Source of the DNA: QZKY01 sp964488675
GTDB taxonomy: Bacteria; Pseudomonadota; Gammaproteobacteria; Burkholderiales; Burkholderiaceae_D
Reading direction: 5' to 3'
Assembly (NCBI GenBank): GCA_964488675.1
Contig: CAZAWA010000020.1
Coordinates: forward strand, 1 to 27,416
DNA: 27,416 nt
The position numbers and the translations under genes are program-made. This document shows positions 22,767 through 27,416 of this stretch, one piece after another. The notes beneath the pieces are model-generated. The model did not search any database and had not been told where the DNA came from. It worked only from the letters and a program-made list of their open reading frames with translations. Numbering within the stretch: the stretch's first letter is position 1; every line of letters begins with the position of its first letter.

Positions 22767-24983
22767 TTATTTAGCAGGTTCAGATATTTTTCTGTCTGAT
22801 TTGCTGCGATCAAGTGTGATCAAATCGGATTTGCAAACAACACTGATAGTTTTCAGCCAGTCGGCTGCGGCCTCAGGAGAGCTCTTTGTTAACTTTGCTG
22901 CAGAAATCTTGTATTCAGGAATCCCGGAATACTCGTCGAACGCCCCCGCTCCAGTCAGCTCATTGCAACATGCCTCCCAATAGTGGAATGTGCCGAAGAT
23001 CATGCGCGGCTGCACCCTGTCCGTCACTATGGATCGCGCTACGATATAACCGCGACGAGTCTCGACGCGGATGAAGTCGCGGTCCCTGATACCAAGCTCA
23101 CGAGCATCCTTGGGGTTCAGTTCAATTCTCTCCTCGGGAGCGACTGCTTCCAGTATCGGGGATTTGCGCGTCATGGTGCCCGTATGATATTGACTGATGC
23201 GCCGTCCCGTAGTCAACAGGAAAGGGTATTCTTCGCTGACATGTTCGGCGATGTGGGCGAGTATAGGCCGCTCATAATGCAAGCCCTTCTCCTTGGGCAT
23301 GATTTCGGGATCGAACAGTACTGGTCGCAAATCGGCTTTTTGCGTGGGCGTCATGAAGTTTCCACCTTCGTGCAGAACCGGTGTTCCTGGATGGCTCTCG
23401 TCGGGGCAAGGCCAGCATAGCCCATGATTAGCCTCCAGGCGAGCATAGCTCATGCCGCCAAAAAACGTCGGCACTACGCGCCGCACTTCCTCCCAGATAT
23501 CTTCGGGATCGTTCCAATCCATGCCGTTATAATCCATGCGCTTTGCCATTTCGGCAAACACCCACCAGTCTTCTTTGGCTTCGCCTGGGGGTGACACAGC
23601 CTTGCGCACGCGTTGCACGCGTCGTTCCGTATTGGTGAAGGTGCCTCCTTTTTCTGGCCATCCTGCTGCCGGAAAAACGACATCGGCCATGCGCGCCGAT
23701 TCCGTTAGGAAAAGTTCCTGAACCACGATCAAGTCGAGGTGCTCAAGTGTCTGACGCAATTCGTTCGAATCGGGATCGCTCATCAGCGGGTTCTCTCCGA
23801 AAATGAAAAGGGCGCGCAGCTTGCCTTCTTCGATTGCAGCGGGAACACGGGTTAGACGAAGTCCAGGCTGGCGAGATAGCTTGGTGCCCCATGCGTTCTC
23901 GTAGTGTGTAACTGTGGCTTCAGCGGTCACAAGCTGATACATGGGATAAAAGTCAGGAAGACCTCCCAAGTCGCTGGCTCCTTGAACGTTGTTCTGGCCC
24001 CTGAGCGGACAGATGCCGGCGCCGGGACGTCCGATCTGGCCAGTAATTACTGCCAAGTTAGACAAAGCCACCACATTGCCAGTGCCATGTGTGAACTGTG
24101 TGATGCCCATGGCATAGAGAATGATTGATGCACTGGCCCTGGCATACATCCGCGCAGCCTCGATCATCATGTGCGCAGGGATGCCGGTCATTAGTTGTAC
24201 GTTTTCCGGAGAATAGTCCTCAACCGAATGAGCCAGTTCCTCAAAGCCAACGGCATGCTTGGCGATGAAATCCGGCTTGTGCAGGTTTTCCTTGATGATC
24301 GTGTGAATCATTGCGTTGATCACCGGAATGTTGTAACCAACTTTTATCTGAATAAACAGGTCGGCCTTGTTAGCCATGTCATTCCAGCGCGGATCGATCA
24401 CGATCAGTTTGGCACCTCGTTCCTTGGCGAGTATCACCTGTCTTGCGATCAGTGGATGGCACTCCGCAGTGTTCGAGCCGATAATGAGAATGACATCAGA
24501 ATCGCTGCCGATTTCGGGAATGCTATTAGTCATTGCTCCGGCGCCGATCGTCATCCCCAACCCGGATGTAGTTGAAGAATGGCAAAGACGTGCGCAATGA
24601 TCAATGTTGTTGGTTCCGATCACAGCACGCAAGAATTTTTGGGCGGCATAATTGTCCTCGTTCGTTGCTCGCGCCGAAGAGAACAATGCGATTGAATCGG
24701 GCCCGTGTTTAGCCTTGATTTCTGCAATGCGACCTACAACGTAGTCGAGCGCATCGTTCCAACTGACTGGCTCAAATTTTTCGTTGCGCTTAATAAGCGG
24801 TGTTGTCAGACGGCGAATATCTGAAACATGCTTGTAGCCGTGAGAGCCCTTGACGCAAAGTTCACCCTCGTTTACTGGATGATTCGGGTCGCCCACGATC
24901 TTGATGATGCGCCCATTCTTAACGCTCAGGTTCATGTTGCATCCAGTAGCGCAGTACGGGCAGACAGTTAAAAAATTTTCCAT
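22767..24983 (-). CDS. FdhF-like molybdopterin oxidoreductase, Cys-type formate dehydrogenase
   Basis: A 738-residue cytosolic molybdenum or tungsten enzyme of the DMSO-reductase superfamily. The N-terminal [4Fe-4S] site is Cys8, Cys11, Cys15 and Cys43 (CPYCATGC and GELCVKG). Cys134-His135 in HCARLCHSSTTSGL sits where E. coli FdhF has selenocysteine-His, so the metal ligand is Cys. Further pterin-binding segments include GSNTAECHPLIARQ, GQNNVQGASDLGGLP, NPLMSDPDSNE, FPAAGWPEKGGTFTNTERRVQ and TTGRRISQYHTGTMTRKS. The start at 24983 (MENFLTVCPYC) is where the family begins; the longer frame from 25094 overlaps the Fe-S gene. It is probably a formate dehydrogenase; a nitrate reductase is less likely from FdhF-like motifs. 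It is paired with the HydN-like gene 80 bases upstream. Confidence 0.88.
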   Translation of the reverse strand: MENFLTVCPYCATGCNMNLSVKNGRIIKIVGDPNHPVNEGELCVKGSHGYKHVSDIRRLTTPLIKRNEKFEPVSWNDALDYVVGRIAEIKAKHGPDSIALFSSARATNEDNYAAQKFLRAVIGTNNIDHCARLCHSSTTSGLGMTIGAGAMTNSIPEIGSDSDVILIIGSNTAECHPLIARQVILAKERGAKLIVIDPRWNDMANKADLFIQIKVGYNIPVINAMIHTIIKENLHKPDFIAKHAVGFEELAHSVEDYSPENVQLMTGIPAHMMIEAARMYARASASIILYAMGITQFTHGTGNVVALSNLAVITGQIGRPGAGICPLRGQNNVQGASDLGGLPDFYPMYQLVTAEATVTHYENAWGTKLSRQPGLRLTRVPAAIEEGKLRALFIFGENPLMSDPDSNELRQTLEHLDLIVVQELFLTESARMADVVFPAAGWPEKGGTFTNTERRVQRVRKAVSPPGEAKEDWWVFAEMAKRMDYNGMDWNDPEDIWEEVRRVVPTFFGGMSYARLEANHGLCWPCPDESHPGTPVLHEGGNFMTPTQKADLRPVLFDPEIMPKEKGLHYERPILAHIAEHVSEEYPFLLTTGRRISQYHTGTMTRKSPILEAVAPEERIELNPKDARELGIRDRDFIRVETRRGYIVARSIVTDRVQPRMIFGTFHYWEACCNELTGAGAFDEYSGIPEYKISAAKLTKSSPEAAADWLKTISVVCKSDLITLDRSKSDRKISEPAK

Positions 24984-25063
24984 TTTCAAACTTCTAGTAG
25001 CGGCCGAACCGTTAAATATAAAAGCAGCAAATCTGCAACTGCCAAGGGAAAACAGCCAAACAA

Positions 25064-25606
25064 TCAACTCTTCTGAAGCAGGCTGAATGCACACCTTTCG
25101 CGTTTCTTTGTGCTTTCGGCATTCAGCGAGTCAGTCTCCACAAAGCGTATCGCCTTGGTCGGGCATGCAGGGATGCATGCCGGACCGCCGTCCACATTCA
25201 CGCACAAATCGCACTTGAAAGGCAGAGTCACGAATTCGGGAGCAGTTACTGGGCCGGAATGATGCCGTTTTACCGGCACGGTTACCATCTCCATGACGCC
25301 GAACGGGCAAGCTACCGCACAGCTCACGCAGCCGATGCAGCGCTCTTCGATGAGCTGGACGGTGTTATTGCTGTAAACCAGCGCATTGGTCGGGCAGACA
25401 TTAACACATGGAGCATTGTTGCAATGCCGGCATTGCTGCGTTGTGGTCAGGTGTGGCCCTTTCACCACTTTTATCCTTGGCTTGAAATTGACTGGCGAAA
25501 GCGTGTCTTCGCTTCCCAGCCCGATCGGGTGCACGAGCGTGCACGCGACTTCACAAGCGGTACACCCGATGCACTTGTCCGAATCCGTAATCACCAAACT
25601 GTTCAT
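25064..25606 (-). CDS. HydN/HycB-like ferredoxin-type protein with four [4Fe-4S] clusters
   Basis: A 180-residue electron-transfer protein. Four Cys motifs are visible: CIGCTACEVAC (12-22), CRHCNNAPCVNVC (59-71), CIGCVSCAVAC (90-100) and CDLCVNVDGGPACIPAC (132-148), enough for four [4Fe-4S] clusters. Length and layout match HydN of E. coli (about 175 residues), which works with FdhF. There is no twin-arginine signal, so it acts in the cytosol. The start has GGAG at good distance. It lies upstream of the formate dehydrogenase-like gene on the same strand and probably carries its electrons. The gap of 81 bases from cysN holds no obvious terminator, so read-through from cysDN is possible. Confidence 0.92.
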   Translation of the reverse strand: MNSLVITDSDKCIGCTACEVACTLVHPIGLGSEDTLSPVNFKPRIKVVKGPHLTTTQQCRHCNNAPCVNVCPTNALVYSNNTVQLIEERCIGCVSCAVACPFGVMEMVTVPVKRHHSGPVTAPEFVTLPFKCDLCVNVDGGPACIPACPTKAIRFVETDSLNAESTKKRERCAFSLLQKS

Positions 25607-25687
25607 TCTTCCATCTCCTGTCCCCAGTACCCTGTTGGACTGATTCTTTTAACTTTAGTCCGTGTCGATAATGTCACCCTGCTGAGT

Positions 25688-27013
25688 TCAACCTAGCCGG
25701 ATCATCCCGGCCGCGACGGTCTGGTGTGTGACCTGGTCGATCAGGATAAAAGCTCCATTCGCGCGATTGTTGTCGTATGAATCGGCGGCCAGCGGCTGTT
25801 GCACATTGATGCCGATGCGCGCTATGTCGTTCAGCGAAATCGTCTCAGCCTTGCGCCGCTCCTGCGTATTGACGTCGAGCAGCGAATCGATGGCCGTGAT
25901 CTTGGCGCCGACCCGATGCGTTGTATGCTTTAACCAGTACTTGCGCCGTGCATCTAGTGGCTCTTCAGACAGCCAGCAAATGTCAGCATCGACCGCTTTT
26001 ACCGGCGTCGCCGGATAGTCAGCCGAGGCAATCAGGTCGCCACGCGGAATGTCGAGGTATTCATTTAGCAGGATCGTGACCGACTGACCGGCGATGGCGA
26101 CATCAAGCGAGCCTTCCAGCGTGACAATGTCTTTGACGGTCGTCCACAGGCCGCTCGGCTGAACCATCAGTCTGTCGCCCTTCCTAACCGTGCCTGATTC
26201 GATGCGGCCCATATAGCCGCGGAAATCGTTGGCCTCGTGACCAGCATGGCGCGCGACCAACTGCACCGGAAAGCGGAACGGCTCGGCCCGCAAGTCGTCG
26301 TCGACCGGCAACATTTCCAACAGATCGATCAGCGTCGGTCCTTGATACCAGGGCAGATTGTTGCCCTTGTCGACGACATTGTCGCCGGCGAGCGCAGACA
26401 GCGGGATGGTGTGAATGTTTTTTAGACCAAGCTGCTGCGCAAATTCGCGGTAGGCGGCGACGATGCGCCCATACACGGCCTGGTCGTAATTCACCAAATC
26501 CATCTTGTTGATGGCGACGATCACGTGCCGGATTTGCAGAAGGTGTGCGATCGTCGAGTGGCGCTTGGTCTGCGTCAGTAATTCGACGTTGTCGTTCAAT
26601 TTTACCTTGGAGACGTCGATCAGTATGATCGCGGCATCGGCAGTTGAGGCGCCAGTTACCATGTTGCGCGTGTATTGCTCATGCCCCGGTGTATCGGCAA
26701 TGATGAACTTGCGCTTGGGCGTCGCGAAGTAACGATAGGCAACATCGATGGTGATGCCCTGTTCGCGCTCGGCTTCCAGCCCGTCGGTCAGCAGCGACAG
26801 GTCGATGGTGTCGCCCACAGTGCGCTTGTGCTTGGCGCGCGAGATCGCGTCGAGCTGGTCGGCGAAGATGCCCTTGCTGTCAAACAGAAGGCGGCCGATC
26901 AGCGTGCTCTTGCCGTCGTCGACAGAACCAGCTGTGATAAAGCGCAGCAAGCCGCGCTCTGCGACTGCGGTTGAATGCTTGTTTTCAGCAATTTCAGCAA
27001 TGACAGCGTTCAT
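25688..27013 (-). CDS. cysN: Sulfate adenylyltransferase subunit 1 (CysN)
   Basis: The GTPase subunit of ATP sulfurylase, which drives formation of adenosine 5'-phosphosulfate from ATP and sulfate in sulfur assimilation. It has 441 residues, a normal length without a fused CysC kinase. GTP-binding motifs are GSVDDGKST (29-37), DTPGHEQY near 108 and NKMDL near 170; the EF-Tu-like barrels follow and the end is FILIDQVTHQTVAAGMIRLG. The start overlaps the cysD stop in an ATGA. High GC content contrasts with the AT-rich cysN remnant at 22577. Confidence 0.95.
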   Translation of the reverse strand: MNAVIAEIAENKHSTAVAERGLLRFITAGSVDDGKSTLIGRLLFDSKGIFADQLDAISRAKHKRTVGDTIDLSLLTDGLEAEREQGITIDVAYRYFATPKRKFIIADTPGHEQYTRNMVTGASTADAAIILIDVSKVKLNDNVELLTQTKRHSTIAHLLQIRHVIVAINKMDLVNYDQAVYGRIVAAYREFAQQLGLKNIHTIPLSALAGDNVVDKGNNLPWYQGPTLIDLLEMLPVDDDLRAEPFRFPVQLVARHAGHEANDFRGYMGRIESGTVRKGDRLMVQPSGLWTTVKDIVTLEGSLDVAIAGQSVTILLNEYLDIPRGDLIASADYPATPVKAVDADICWLSEEPLDARRKYWLKHTTHRVGAKITAIDSLLDVNTQERRKAETISLNDIARIGINVQQPLAADSYDNNRANGAFILIDQVTHQTVAAGMIRLG

Positions 27014-27416
27014 CAGAAATATCCTTCCTTCTTGCGTTTTTCCATTGAGGCTTCGGATGTTTGATCATCCATGCGGGTCGCGCCGCGCTCGGTAATTTCG
27101 GTGATGGCGGTTTCGGCGATGATGGCGCCCGGGGTAGCTGCGCTCGACAGCACCGGGCAGGTGCACGAAATGTCGCCAACGGTGCGGAAGCGCACGATCC
27201 GGGTCTCGACCGTTTCGCCCGCCTGCGGCGGCGTGAGGTCGGTCAACGGCACCAGCAAGCCGTTGCGCGGGATCACCTGACGTTCGTGCGCGTAGTAGAT
27301 CGACGGAAGTGCCAGCTTCTCGCGCGCGATGTATTGCCAGATGTCCAGTTCGGTCCAGTTCGAGATCGGGAACACACGGATGTTTTCGCCCGGATGGACA
27401 TAGGTGTTGTACAGAT
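27013..27416 (-). CDS. cysD: Sulfate adenylyltransferase subunit 2 (CysD), C-terminal part (5' end outside window)
   Basis: The catalytic PAPS-reductase-like subunit of ATP sulfurylase. Only about the last 133 residues are in the window; the frame is open to the right edge (LYNTYVHPGENIRVFPISNW). IRVFPISNWTELDIWQYI, YYAHERQVIPRNG, RIVRFRTVGDISCTCPVLS and ERGATRMDDQTSEASMEKRKKEGYF are typical of the CysD C-terminus. The stop overlaps the cysN start. The catalytic N-terminal motif lies outside the window. Confidence 0.95.
   Translation of the reverse strand, partial: LYNTYVHPGENIRVFPISNWTELDIWQYIAREKLALPSIYYAHERQVIPRNGLLVPLTDLTPPQAGETVETRIVRFRTVGDISCTCPVLSSAATPGAIIAETAITEITERGATRMDDQTSEASMEKRKKEGYF

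Noticed and set aside
1..27416. CRISPR arrays, tRNA or rRNA genes, insertion sequences
   Set aside because: I found no spaced repeat series, no cloverleaf-like or rRNA sequence and no transposase or terminal inverted repeats.

Overview
The window looks like an accessory metal-resistance region from a betaproteobacterium. The evidence is a Burkholderiales/Nitrosomonadales-type cysD-cysN-SUMT gene order at the right end, an N-type F-ATPase operon, and copper genes typical of that class. I cannot name the species from sequence alone.

Layout. 1-7639 (+) is a copper/silver block: the end of a CusA-type RND pump, a small His-repeat periplasmic protein, a DUF2231 membrane protein with a His-rich tail, an orphan FlgB-like rod protein, a Met-rich periplasmic protein, and a translationally coupled set (DUF2933 protein, isoprenylcysteine-type methyltransferase, Cu+/Ag+ P1B ATPase), then a CopZ-like chaperone. 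7687-10152 (+) has an HD-GYP protein and a YVTN beta-propeller lipoprotein. 10525-17064 (+) is an N-type F1Fo ATPase operon (a 57-aa leader ORF, then atpD-C-Q-B-E-F-A-G). Its beta subunit carries an N-terminal YHS metal-binding domain, atpR is missing, and the c subunit lacks key Na+ ligands. 17184-19499 (-) has an HPF/RaiA-like protein, a CzcE-like periplasmic protein and an unassigned outer-membrane barrel protein. 19762-20502 (+) is a DsbA-like lipoprotein with a CSHC motif. 20601-27416 (-) has a MOT1-type molybdate transporter, a frameshifted SUMT, a cysN 3' remnant, a Cys-type formate dehydrogenase-like molybdoenzyme with a HydN-like Fe-S partner, and cysN/cysD.

The main result is a shared promoter module. 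Four sites (1685-1729 +, 10391-10435 +, 18153-18109 -, 19676-19720 +) have the same plan: GT-containing elements at 11-bp spacing, with a -10 hexamer beginning exactly 39 bases after the first base. They precede the His-repeat protein, the N-ATPase operon, the CzcE-like gene and the DsbA-like gene. This fits one OmpR/PhoB-family activator, probably CusR/CopR-like (inference), controlling all of them. It would place an F-type ATPase with a metal-binding domain on its catalytic subunit inside a copper regulon. At the right end, the formate dehydrogenase pair lies between an intact cysN and a diverged cysN tail joined to SUMT, which suggests insertion or replacement in a sulfate-assimilation operon.
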